A DNA stretch of 7,847 bases from Chloroflexota bacterium (GTDB lineage Bacteria > Chloroflexota > Dehalococcoidia > Dehalococcoidales > RBG-16-60-22), in NCBI GenBank assembly GCA_025358235.1, contig JANYKH010000208.1, positions 1 through 7,847 on the forward strand, given 5' to 3'. A model generated the notes under the pieces. It saw only the letters and a program-made list of their open reading frames with translations. It did no database searches and was not told where the DNA came from. The translations under genes and the position numbers were made by a program. Positions 1-6,648 of this stretch are shown here, piece after piece (position 1 is the first letter of the stretch; the number at the start of each line of letters is the position of its first letter).

Positions 1-1
1 C

Positions 2-313
2 CCCTTTGACCTGCTGATGTTCACCATGTTCTTGGGCGGTCTGGGGGTGGGTGTGGCCGCCCCGGCTGCTAATAACGCCTGTATCGAGATGATGCCGGAA
101 AAAGTAGCCATGATCGCCGGCCTGCGCGGCATGTTCCGCCAGTTGGGTGGTGCGTTATCAATCACAATAATCACCCTGGTGCTTGAATCTTACAGCAACC
201 TGGCTCAAGGCTTCGTGGTGGTCATGATAGCCACGGGCATCATGTGCTTCCTGGTAATTCCCGCCATCTACATCATGCCTGCCAGCCCCAAAGTTAAACC
301 AGCGTTAAACTGA
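2..313 (+). CDS. MFS transporter, DHA2 (EmrB/QacA-like) family, C-terminal fragment
   Basis: The reading frame is open from base 2 to a TGA at 311-313, giving about 103 residues with the N-terminus outside the window. It is strongly hydrophobic, with about three membrane segments (roughly residues 3-22, 48-66 and 70-92) and a short polar tail ending KVKPALN. Between the first two segments lies a conserved-looking stretch with MMPEK followed by GLRGMFRQLGGALS. The pattern of acidic/proline, then glycine-rich RQLGGALG-like helix, is what the last part of 14-helix DHA2 drug/H+ antiporters shows in the established family. The ATG at 17 is therefore an internal methionine, not a start. Such proteins sit in the cytoplasmic membrane and export amphipathic compounds; the substrate cannot be told from this fragment. 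No clear terminator follows the stop. The family call is good; the subfamily is less sure. Confidence 0.82.
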   Translation, partial: PFDLLMFTMFLGGLGVGVAAPAANNACIEMMPEKVAMIAGLRGMFRQLGGALSITIITLVLESYSNLAQGFVVVMIATGIMCFLVIPAIYIMPASPKVKPALN

Positions 314-371
314 AGCCGGCCTAGTCTGCATCGGGTTTATCTCAAGCCTGCGGCAGCATAAGCTTTTCGTA

Positions 372-400
372 TTGACTCCCACGCCTGATAGTGTTAAAGT
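372..400 (+). promoter_or_regulatory. sigma70-type promoter for the flavoprotein gene
   Basis: TTGACT at 372-377 (5 of 6 to the -35 consensus) is separated by exactly 17 bp from TAAAGT at 395-400 (4 of 6 to the -10 consensus). Transcription would start near 407, giving a leader of about 37 nt before the ATG at 444. The promoter lies in the 130-bp gap after the MFS gene, so the flavoprotein gene is probably transcribed separately from the transporter. This is pattern matching only. Confidence 0.5.
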
Positions 401-443
401 CTGGCTTAAGTTCTTAAATTTGACCGCATAAAAGGCGATTTAG

Positions 444-1190
444 ATGAAAATTCTGGCAGTAAACAGCAGTTCCCGGCGCGAAAACCAGAGCGTTACGGAA
501 ATGATGCTCACCCGTTTTGTTAAGGGCATGAGTGATGCCGGCGCCGAAGTGGAACAGATTAACCTCCGCAAAAAGAAAATCCGCAACTGCAAGGGCTGCT
601 ATTCCTGCCAGACAGAATCTCCCGGGATTTGCGTCATGAAAGATGAAATGACGGACGATATTTTCCCTAAACTTATGGCTTCTGATATCGTCGTTTACGC
701 TACCCCCCTCTTCCACCACCTGATGAACGCGCCGATGAAACGGTTTATCGAACGTACTTTCCCCATTTGCACCACCACTTTCAGACAATCTAAAAACGGG
801 CGCTGGGGAAATCTTTTAAGGGCTAAATATCCCGCTGCGGTCATTCTCTCTGTTGGCGGCTATTTAGATGAGAACGCCTTTAATTGCCTGTCCTATTACG
901 CTAATTACCTCTGGGGCAAAAGCCTGTTGGCGGAATTGTACCGCCCTGCCGCCGAATTTATGGCGGTGACCGGCCCGATTCAGGACGATATTCTGAACGC
1001 CACCGAGCAGGCAGGAAGAGAACTGGTTGAAAATGGCAAAGTTTCCGAGGAAACTATTAACCGCATCAAACAACCTTTCGGCACTCCGGAAGAAATCCTG
1101 AGACTGCATAACATGTACTGGGAGCAGCGCGCGATATCACACAAAACTCCCGGCAAGTCCAGCAAAGAAGACGCCATTCTTAAAACCTGA
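444..1190 (+). CDS. NAD(P)H-dependent FMN reductase / iron-sulfur flavoprotein (Isf)-like oxidoreductase
   Basis: A 248-residue flavodoxin-fold protein. The N-terminus MKILAVNSSSRRENQS is the beta1-loop that binds FMN phosphate in the NADPH-dependent FMN reductase family. Cysteines C49, C52, C55 and C63 (CKGCYSC, then PGIC) form a CX2CX2CX7C cluster. This matches the compact motif known to ligate a 4Fe-4S cluster in archaeal/anaerobe Isf proteins, followed by a KDEMTDD acidic stretch. Residues 84-104 (VYATPLFHH to RFIERT) correspond to the second flavin-contacting loop and the dimer-side helix. The protein is cytoplasmic and would shuttle electrons between a reduced carrier and FMN; the partner is unknown. 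Family members are usually about 180-210 aa, so the last 50 or so residues (from about 195, charged and helical) are an extension. The ATG at 444 has AAAGG at 431-435, 8 nt upstream. A rubrerythrin gene follows 91 bp downstream. The alternative is a flavodoxin-family protein in which the cysteines do not hold a cluster. Confidence 0.85.
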   Translation: MKILAVNSSSRRENQSVTEMMLTRFVKGMSDAGAEVEQINLRKKKIRNCKGCYSCQTESPGICVMKDEMTDDIFPKLMASDIVVYATPLFHHLMNAPMKRFIERTFPICTTTFRQSKNGRWGNLLRAKYPAAVILSVGGYLDENAFNCLSYYANYLWGKSLLAELYRPAAEFMAVTGPIQDDILNATEQAGRELVENGKVSEETINRIKQPFGTPEEILRLHNMYWEQRAISHKTPGKSSKEDAILKT

Positions 1191-1229
1191 AAAATCTTCT
1201 TTACTTGTTACCTACCCCCTTGCAAAATC

Positions 1230-1238
1230 TGTTAAAAT
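1230..1238 (+). promoter_or_regulatory. extended -10 promoter for rubrerythrin
   Basis: TGTTAAAAT is an extended -10 element: TG, one base, then TAAAAT (5 of 6 to TATAAT) at 1233-1238. There is no good -35 at 16-18 bp (the sequence there is ACCTAC-like), which extended -10 promoters can tolerate. The start would fall near 1245, leaving a leader of about 37 nt that includes the strong Shine-Dalgarno AAGGAGGG at 1268-1275. No terminator is visible between 1191 and 1230, so read-through from the flavoprotein gene is also possible. Confidence 0.4.
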
Positions 1239-1281
1239 TGGTTAAGTTCCTATCGGCAACACAGATTAAGGAGGGAATACT

Positions 1282-1860
1282 ATGGCTAAATCGCTAAAGG
1301 GCACCCGGACTGAAAAGAACCTGCTGACCGCTTTCGCGGGCGAATCCCAGGCAAGAAACCGGTATACCTATTTCGCCAGCGCCGCCAGAAAAGAGGGCTT
1401 TGAGCAAATAGCCGCTATCTTCACTGAGACTGCGGAAAATGAAAAAGAGCACGCCAAGGTGTTCTTCAATTGGCTTGAAGGCGGCGATGTGGAAATCACT
1501 GCGGCCTATCCTGCCGGAAAAGTCGGCACCACTCTGCAAAACCTGGAGGCTGCCGCCGCCGGTGAAAAGATGGAATGGACCGCCATCTACGTTGATTTCG
1601 CTAAAATCGCCCGTGAAGAGGGCTTCACGGATGTCGCCAACTCCTTTGAACAGATTGCGAAGGTCGAGAAATTCCATGAAGGTCGCTATCGCGCTTTGAT
1701 CAAGGATGTCAGCGCCGGTGAAGTCTTCAAGAAGAAGGGAACAGTTAAGTGGCATTGCACCAACTGCGGCTTTATCCATGAAGGCCCGGAAGCGCCAAAA
1801 ATGTGCCCTGCATGCAAACACCCCCAGGCCTATTATGAGGTACTGGCGGAAAACTACTAA
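1282..1860 (+). CDS. rbr: rubrerythrin
   Basis: A complete 192-residue rubrerythrin, the usual length. It is a cytoplasmic non-haem iron peroxidase that reduces hydrogen peroxide with electrons from rubredoxin or NAD(P)H oxidoreductases in anaerobes. The N-terminal ferritin-like four-helix domain (about 1-145) shows all expected diiron ligands: E21 (in GESQARNRY), E54 and H57 (ENEKEHA), E95 and E98 (GEKMEW), E129 and H132 (KVEKFHEGRY). They are offset by one or two from the Desulfovibrio protein. The C-terminal rubredoxin-like domain (about 155-192) has C159, C162, C175 and C178 as two CX2C knuckles 12 residues apart, the short spacing typical of rubrerythrin. The start is well fixed: AAGGAGGG at 1268-1275 sits 6 nt before the ATG. 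An intrinsic terminator lies immediately downstream. The upstream neighbour is an Isf-like flavoprotein, which could be an electron donor, but this is inference. No key residue is missing. Confidence 0.97.
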   Translation: MAKSLKGTRTEKNLLTAFAGESQARNRYTYFASAARKEGFEQIAAIFTETAENEKEHAKVFFNWLEGGDVEITAAYPAGKVGTTLQNLEAAAAGEKMEWTAIYVDFAKIAREEGFTDVANSFEQIAKVEKFHEGRYRALIKDVSAGEVFKKKGTVKWHCTNCGFIHEGPEAPKMCPACKHPQAYYEVLAENY

Positions 1861-1883
1861 TAACGCAGAATCAAAATCGGACA

Positions 1884-1916
1884 AGCCCGGTAGGAATTTC
1901 CTGCCGGGCTTTTTTT
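1884..1916 (+). terminator. intrinsic terminator of rubrerythrin
   Basis: An 11-bp stem, 1884-1894 with 1900-1910, contains one T-G wobble (1891/1903) and closes a 5-nt AATTT loop. It is GC-rich at the base (AGCCCGG/CCGGGCT) and is followed by a run of T to 1916. It begins 24 nt after the rubrerythrin stop. Read from the other strand the hairpin is followed only by TTGTCCGATTTTG, so it is a weaker terminator for the converging acyltransferase gene. Confidence 0.92.
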
Positions 1917-3096
1917 ATGCGCCTGACTTGAGGGAAGCTGAAGCAGACCCCACCGTTGCTGCCGTCTTTTTCATCGGGTTCATCCCGAAAAGAAACCGCA
2001 CCGGGTTAAACCGTCTCACCCCAAGTTCGTAAACGGCCATTATGCCGGTAAAAGCGCAGATCGTAATTAGCCCGTATTCCAGCGGGATGGCCGTTTTTAG
2101 TTTGAGCACAAAATACCCAATAGAGATGATAACCGGCTGGTGCAGGATATAAAACGGCATCACCGCCTCACCGGCGTAAACTAAAAACCGGTCGGTACGG
2201 TTCAAATACCGCGCCCCCAGCCCCAACCAGGCCATCAGCCATGCCGCGCACGCCAGTCCCCGCAGATCAACCGGCCCTTTACCCCCTGATCCGAAAACAA
2301 ACCATAACTGATAAAGGGCCAGCACTACCGCCGAGCCCGAGGCGGGCCAGAAAGATTTGACGAAGAAATCTCTGACCGGCGCACTTGCAAAGGCCAGATA
2401 ACCCCCCAGAAAAAGGGAGAAGTACGCCAGGATATTCCAACTGCCCATTTGTGCGGTAAATTCCAGGCCAGCAGCTTTGCCCGCCAACTCTCCGAAGATA
2501 AAAAACAGCAGCAGCCAGGTCAGACCCCACCCGCTCTTTAGCCGCCCCGCCACCCGGTCAAGCACATTTTGCCCGCCTTTACCAAAGGGCATCAGCAGGG
2601 GCGCGGCGATAACCGAGAAAAGGAATAGCTGCATCAGGTACCACAGGTGCAGCCCATGAAACGCGAAATTCCCACCCAAACCGTATAATCCTTGAAAATA
2701 GAACGGGATAAAATCAAAGAACGAACCCGCGAATTGACCGTGGGTCAGCCGCTCCAGGTAGACCACCGGCGGCGCCAGCACAAACATCCCCTGAAAAACC
2801 AGCGGAACAACAAGGCGGAACACTCTTTCCCTCAGGAATGCTTTCACCGTTCTGGAACGAAGGGAATAATAGACAGCAGCCCCGGAGACGACGAAAAACA
2901 GCGGCATGATCCAGATTTCCACGAAATTTGAAAACATTGATGAAGCTATACTGAGTTCGGTGCTTTTCACATGCCAGGGCCCGTTGTCGAAAAAACGATC
3001 GCTGTGGTACAGAAACACAAAACCGATGGCAATGACCCGCAGCCAATCCAGGTAATACAGCCGCGAAGACGCTAACGAAGTATTTTTCACAGCCAA
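1915..3096 (-). CDS. acyltransferase family 3 (Acyl_transf_3) integral membrane protein
   Basis: About 393 residues with around ten hydrophobic segments. Hallmarks of the acyltransferase-3 family are visible in order: YYLDWLRVIAI at 14-24 with the family histidine at H31 (FLYHSDRFF), MPLFFVVSG at 64-72, a basic loop with ERVFRLVVP at 90-98, HLWYLMQL at 150-157, and the C-terminal YILHQPVII at 316-324. Members transfer acyl groups (often acetyl or succinyl) from the cytoplasm to surface glycans, lipids or antibiotics; the acceptor cannot be named here. The longest frame begins with TTG at 3096-3094 and has no Shine-Dalgarno. A GTG two codons in (3090-3088) is an attractive alternative because a CATAAT -10 box lies only 7 nt upstream of it. 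The gene follows the DUF4129 gene by 50 bp on the same strand, so it may be partly co-transcribed. Its stop codon lies in the T-tract of the converging rubrerythrin terminator. Confidence 0.9.
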   Translation of the reverse strand: MAVKNTSLASSRLYYLDWLRVIAIGFVFLYHSDRFFDNGPWHVKSTELSIASSMFSNFVEIWIMPLFFVVSGAAVYYSLRSRTVKAFLRERVFRLVVPLVFQGMFVLAPPVVYLERLTHGQFAGSFFDFIPFYFQGLYGLGGNFAFHGLHLWYLMQLFLFSVIAAPLLMPFGKGGQNVLDRVAGRLKSGWGLTWLLLFFIFGELAGKAAGLEFTAQMGSWNILAYFSLFLGGYLAFASAPVRDFFVKSFWPASGSAVVLALYQLWFVFGSGGKGPVDLRGLACAAWLMAWLGLGARYLNRTDRFLVYAGEAVMPFYILHQPVIISIGYFVLKLKTAIPLEYGLITICAFTGIMAVYELGVRRFNPVRFLFGMNPMKKTAATVGSASASLKSGA

Positions 3097-3097
3097 T

Positions 3098-3126
3098 ATT
3101 ATGGCGAATTTAAAGGAATTTTTCCA
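3098..3126 (-). promoter_or_regulatory. candidate promoter of the acyltransferase gene
   Basis: On the minus strand TGGAAA (3126-3121, 4 of 6 to the -35 consensus) is 17 bp from CATAAT (3103-3098, 5 of 6 to the -10 consensus). The start site would fall at about 3091, that is, downstream of the TTG proposed as the first codon and right beside the GTG at 3090. If real, the mRNA is leaderless or nearly so. It would let the acyltransferase be expressed independently of the MoxR operon upstream. Confidence 0.35.
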
Positions 3127-3146
3127 GTGTTTTTTGACAGACCATG

Positions 3147-4475
3147 TTATTTTCCGGATAAAATCGCGGATTTTACCTTTTTCCAGGCGCCTTTGACAGC
3201 ATCGGTTTGATCGGTGGTCAAGGAATGCGGACTGTATCTAGCCTGGAGGTAGGTCTGGGTTATCAGGGTTAACTCATTCTTTTGCAAAGGAAATACCTCG
3301 GTCAAAACAGCAAGGTATTCCGCAGCGGTCTGGGAGGGTTTCCGGGGCGCGCGTTTGGCCATCCACCTGAGCAATTCACGGTAAACGGCGCGGGCGGACC
3401 CCAGCGCTTCATTGGCAGCACGCCGGGCGTAGTAAGCCCTGATACGCCCCATCAAATAAATGACGAGCGTTTTCAATCCTTTAAGAATGTCCCCGGCAAT
3501 GGACCAGAGTTCCACGAAGACGTTAAATCCTGCCGGCTGTGAAACGGGTGCAACCTTGGGGGCGGTTTTGTTTTCCCTGCGGCGCATAAGACTTTTGATG
3601 CCGGTGAAAAGGACTATAATAATGACAATAAAACTGGCAAACGCGAGCACCTGGCCGACAACGGGCGACATGCCGCCGCCTTCCAGAGGCTTGGGGGAAG
3701 AGGGGGCAGCTTCGCCCTGATTTCCGTCAACGGCGCATGATGCCTGCCAGTCTACCAGCGGTTTTTTCCAGAAGTCCGCTAACATCACGTTAGTGAACCA
3801 ATTGATAAAACCGGTATACCCCGAGTCAAACCATGCCACAATGCTGCGCAATATATCCGGCGAAACGAGAATTAGTACGATAAAAGAGGTTAGAGCAACC
3901 GCGCCAACCCCGATAATAATGCGGGAAGATGGAAAACCCTGGAGAACCTGCCGGCTGCCGATGGCCGCTTTATCCCAGCGCATCCGCGCCAGCGTGAATA
4001 AACCGACGAGGGCAAAGACGAGCATGGGGATAATTTGACCGGCTCCGGAGAAAATGATAACGAAAAATATACCGATCTGGAACCGGGATACAAATTGATC
4101 ATAGTTTGGGTCGGAGTTGCGGGAGAGGGTTTCACCCAGCGCCCAGGCGAGTCCGCAAAAACCAAGGACCGCCGGTATTAGCCCCGCGTGTAAATCACTC
4201 TGTAACACCTGTAAAACAGCCAGCCCGATGGCACCGGCAGAAATTATGGCAGCCAAAACCCGCGTGAGTAGCTTGCCGATTTTATGAAAGACTTTAGAAT
4301 GACCGAATATTACGTTAATTACTTCGAATTCAAGGTAAATAGCGATGACCAAAATAAAAATGCTTCCGGCCATTTCCAGTCCCTGACGCACGAGGCTGAG
4401 CCCCAGATAAATGTAGCTTAATTCCATTAAAAGAATGGCCATGACCGGGGAATTAATAGAAAATCTTTGCTTCAT
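3147..4475 (-). CDS. multi-pass membrane protein with C-terminal DUF4129 domain, lacking a transglutaminase core
   Basis: 442 residues. The first 205 or so hold about seven hydrophobic segments (roughly 11-29, 33-57, 70-92, 95-113, 133-148, 149-163, 184-205). A loop of about 65 residues follows (206-270), with the single C247 and a Pro/Gly/Ser-rich end. A last membrane segment lies at 271-293, with RRRENK just after it. The cytoplasmic tail from about 345 to 440 looks like DUF4129: YRELLRWMAKRAPRKPSQTAAEYL, a helical middle, then YLQARYSPHSLT. In the usual MoxR-DUF58 cluster the third gene is a TgpA-type protein with a transglutaminase domain in the loop before the last membrane helix. Here that loop is far too short, and no Cys-His-Asp triad region is visible. 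The ATG overlaps the DUF58 stop by four bases (ATGA) and has no good Shine-Dalgarno, so translation is probably coupled. The membrane role is inferred from context. DUF4129 is called by pattern, not by a profile search. Confidence 0.82.
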   Translation of the reverse strand: MKQRFSINSPVMAILLMELSYIYLGLSLVRQGLEMAGSIFILVIAIYLEFEVINVIFGHSKVFHKIGKLLTRVLAAIISAGAIGLAVLQVLQSDLHAGLIPAVLGFCGLAWALGETLSRNSDPNYDQFVSRFQIGIFFVIIFSGAGQIIPMLVFALVGLFTLARMRWDKAAIGSRQVLQGFPSSRIIIGVGAVALTSFIVLILVSPDILRSIVAWFDSGYTGFINWFTNVMLADFWKKPLVDWQASCAVDGNQGEAAPSSPKPLEGGGMSPVVGQVLAFASFIVIIIVLFTGIKSLMRRRENKTAPKVAPVSQPAGFNVFVELWSIAGDILKGLKTLVIYLMGRIRAYYARRAANEALGSARAVYRELLRWMAKRAPRKPSQTAAEYLAVLTEVFPLQKNELTLITQTYLQARYSPHSLTTDQTDAVKGAWKKVKSAILSGK

Positions 4476-5752
4476 GAAGCCAGTTTAGCCGCCCCAAAGG
4501 ATTGCGCCCCAGCGGCAACGGAGATTACCGGGCAATCACCGATGTTTGACGAGCCGGCCTTCACGCCAACATTTAACAATACCACTGACCGTCCCTGTTG
4601 CTGCAGGATGCGTACCAGGCCGGCCGACAAAGAAACGTCCCCGGTGATAATGGCCAGGGTGCCGCCCATCATCAGTTTGTCCTGTGCCCGGTTTAAATGC
4701 TGTTGCAAGCTGACGGTGGCAGTCTGTTCAACCCGCGCCAGAGACTCCAGGATGAGCAACAGGTGGCTGCGGCCCGTCCCGGCGGGAATATCTATCTCCG
4801 GAAGGGAATTGGCGATTAAACCCACGGGGAATTCCTGGCTGCAAATCTCGTTGGCCAGGGAAGCCACGGTGGTCACTCCAGTTTCAAAGTTTTCTTCATC
4901 GGCCGTACCGATCTGACAGAAGCTATATACATCAAACAGCAAAACCAGGCTGAGACTGGTGGTGGACTCGTACTGTCTTGTCTGAAGCTGTCCGTGGCGC
5001 GCGCTGGCCTTCCAGTGAATCCGTTTAAACGCATCGCCGGGCTGGTATTCCCGGGAACCCATCGTCCGGCTGTTATCTTCATAAAAACTGCGCGGAGTTT
5101 CCTTTTCGCCCACCAGTTCCTTCAAGGGTATATTCAATTTCTCAACCGGGACTATGCGGGGATAGACCAGGAGTTGTTCATTGACGGGCAGCAGCAATTC
5201 GCGCGGAAACATCCCGAAGATATCCCCGGAACGGACCCTTACCGGCCCGATTTCGTAATCGCCCCGCACCCGGCATTCCACGTTTTCCTGCCACTTTATT
5301 TCCTGCCCGGCGGAAAGTGAAGTCGTCCATTTCAGGCGCTCCCGGTTGTAAGAACGGGAGTCTTTGACCCGGCCGGAGAGACGCGGGGGCATTTCCATTT
5401 CAACTTCAGCCCAGGGCAAAGTGAGGCTTTTGTTATTGCTCAGACTGGAATTGAGGTCGACGGTATCTCCGGGGAAGGCGCGGCTTTTACTGAGTGTAAG
5501 ATCGTAGTTAAGTCTGCGCATCGCATACCAGCTCCACAGCCAGCTGACGCCAATAAACACAAGAAAAACCGAGGGAACGATCATCAGCAGGGTGAAACGC
5601 ATGACCGCGCCAATAACCGCCAGACCGGCGATAACCGCCAGAATTATGACGTGACACAAAAAGGGATAACCGAGAAGCAACACGGTTCCCTGTTCGGCGG
5701 CGACAGCCTTACGCTTCGAGAGGGACCGGTATAGAGGCCAATATGTTTTCAA
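4472..5752 (-). CDS. DUF58 domain-containing membrane-anchored protein
   Basis: Up to 426 residues. Two adjacent membrane segments (about 32-51 and 53-74) anchor it. A beta-rich stretch follows with RVRGDYEIGPVRVRSGDIFG at 161-180, then the DUF58 signature REYQPGDAFKRIHWKASAR at 234-252. The rest resembles a von Willebrand A fold: strand LVLLFDVYS at 269-277, where the metal site DxSxS is degenerate (D274, S277), and later strands GTLAIITGD and SVVLLNVG. DUF58 proteins are encoded next to MoxR ATPases and are thought to be their membrane-side partners. The longest frame starts with TTG at 5752 and overlaps the ATPase gene by 44 bp. A GTG at 5683-5681, with AGGGA just upstream and 25 bp past the ATPase stop, is a strong alternative that removes 23 residues and leaves the membrane pair intact. 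It overlaps the next gene by ATGA. Confidence 0.92.
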   Translation of the reverse strand: MKTYWPLYRSLSKRKAVAAEQGTVLLLGYPFLCHVIILAVIAGLAVIGAVMRFTLLMIVPSVFLVFIGVSWLWSWYAMRRLNYDLTLSKSRAFPGDTVDLNSSLSNNKSLTLPWAEVEMEMPPRLSGRVKDSRSYNRERLKWTTSLSAGQEIKWQENVECRVRGDYEIGPVRVRSGDIFGMFPRELLLPVNEQLLVYPRIVPVEKLNIPLKELVGEKETPRSFYEDNSRTMGSREYQPGDAFKRIHWKASARHGQLQTRQYESTTSLSLVLLFDVYSFCQIGTADEENFETGVTTVASLANEICSQEFPVGLIANSLPEIDIPAGTGRSHLLLILESLARVEQTATVSLQQHLNRAQDKLMMGGTLAIITGDVSLSAGLVRILQQQGRSVVLLNVGVKAGSSNIGDCPVISVAAGAQSFGAAKLAS

Positions 5753-6644
5753 GAATACTTTCTTTACTCGTTTTGCTGAGATAGGCTTCCGTATTCAACA
5801 TCAGACGGTGAGCGAGAACCGGAACCACCAGATACTTAATATCGTCCGGCAGGACGTAGTCCCGCCCTTGCATCATGGCATAGGTCTGAGCGGCTTTGAC
5901 CAGCGCCAGGCTGGCACGAGGGCTGGCACCGAGGCTGAGGGCGGGGTTATTACGAGTCTGGCGCATGATGGCCAGGATATAGCGCCGGACTGATTCTTCA
6001 ATGAAAATGGATTGAGCCTGAGCTTTTAATTTCAGGATTTCTACAGGGGAAGTGACCTGCCCCAAGTTTTCCAGCGGGCTGTCTTTCTCAAAACGAAGCA
6101 TCATGTCATATTCATGGTCTTCGCTCGGATAGCCCACTTCCAGTTTAAGCAAAAAGCGGTCAAGCTGGGCTTCCGGCAGAGGGAACGTACCATGGAGTTC
6201 CACCGGATTCTGGGTGGCAATGACGAGGAACGGGCGGGGCAGGGGCATGGTAACCCCCTCGACGGTAACCTGCCGTTCTTCCATGCACTCCAGCAATGCG
6301 GACTGGGTGCGGGGGGTGGCGCGGTTGATCTCATCCACCAGCACGACGTTGGAGTTCACCGGACCGGGACGGAATTCAAATTCGCATTTCTTCTGGTCAT
6401 AATAATACAGGCCGGTCACGTCACTGGGCAACAGGTCCGGCGTGCACTGGATGCGGTGAAAACTGCCGCCAACGGAGCGAGCCAGCGTTTTGGCGATAGT
6501 AGTCTTGCCAATGCCGGGCACATCCTCAATCAGGATATGGCCTTCACACAGCAAGCCCATCACCGCAAGTTCGATTAATTCGTCCTTGCCAACGATTACT
6601 TTTCTGACGTTATCAAGAATACAGGTAATAGATTCCGGTATCAT
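5709..6644 (-). CDS. MoxR-family AAA+ ATPase
   Basis: 311 residues, normal for the family. Motifs appear in order: Walker A DVPGIGKTT at 41-49 with K47, Walker B VVLVDEINRA at 100-109 with D104/E105, sensor 1 ATQNPVE at 143-149 with N146, arginine finger in LPEAQLDRF (R163), and sensor 2 GASPRASL at 239-246 with R243. The C-terminal lid helices end in ASIPVPLEA. MoxR ATPases are cytoplasmic hexameric remodelling enzymes that mature or activate partner proteins, typically with DUF58 or vWA proteins encoded next door, as here. The ATG at 6644 is preceded by an AAAAGG/TTAGGG purine stretch 3-14 nt upstream, part of which lies in a small hairpin loop. It is the first gene of the minus-strand operon MoxR, DUF58, DUF4129. 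All catalytic residues are present. Confidence 0.96.
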   Translation of the reverse strand: MIPESITCILDNVRKVIVGKDELIELAVMGLLCEGHILIEDVPGIGKTTIAKTLARSVGGSFHRIQCTPDLLPSDVTGLYYYDQKKCEFEFRPGPVNSNVVLVDEINRATPRTQSALLECMEERQVTVEGVTMPLPRPFLVIATQNPVELHGTFPLPEAQLDRFLLKLEVGYPSEDHEYDMMLRFEKDSPLENLGQVTSPVEILKLKAQAQSIFIEESVRRYILAIMRQTRNNPALSLGASPRASLALVKAAQTYAMMQGRDYVLPDDIKYLVVPVLAHRLMLNTEAYLSKTSKESILENILASIPVPLEA

Positions 6645-6648
6645 TTTC

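Noticed and set aside
314..371. Terminator for the MFS gene
   Set aside because: Only short imperfect repeats (such as CTGC-G-GCAG) are present, with no stable stem followed by a T-run.
414..788. 124-codon minus-strand frame over the flavoprotein start
   Set aside because: It is antisense to the FMN-binding loop and cysteine motif of the real gene and has no independent signals.
1220..1248. Alternative rubrerythrin promoter TTGCAA, 17 bp, TAAGTT
   Set aside because: The spacing is right but the -10 matches only 3 of 6; the extended -10 at 1230-1238 is the better candidate.
1294..1884. 196-codon open frame antisense to rubrerythrin
   Set aside because: It is a shadow of the strongly supported rubrerythrin gene. 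It shows no family motif and its composition is typical of a reverse-strand artefact.
3160..3174. Palindrome AAAATC-GCG-GATTTT as a terminator for the MoxR operon
   Set aside because: It lies inside the last codons of the DUF4129 gene, is AT-rich with a 3-nt loop, and has no T-tract after it on the minus strand.
4467..4916. 149-codon plus-strand frame across the end of the DUF58 gene
   Set aside because: It lies fully opposite the DUF58 coding region with conserved motifs, and it has no ribosome site or recognisable domain.
6114..6578. 154-codon plus-strand frame opposite the MoxR ATPase
   Set aside because: It overlaps the Walker A, Walker B and sensor regions of the real gene; the openness is a by-product of codon bias.
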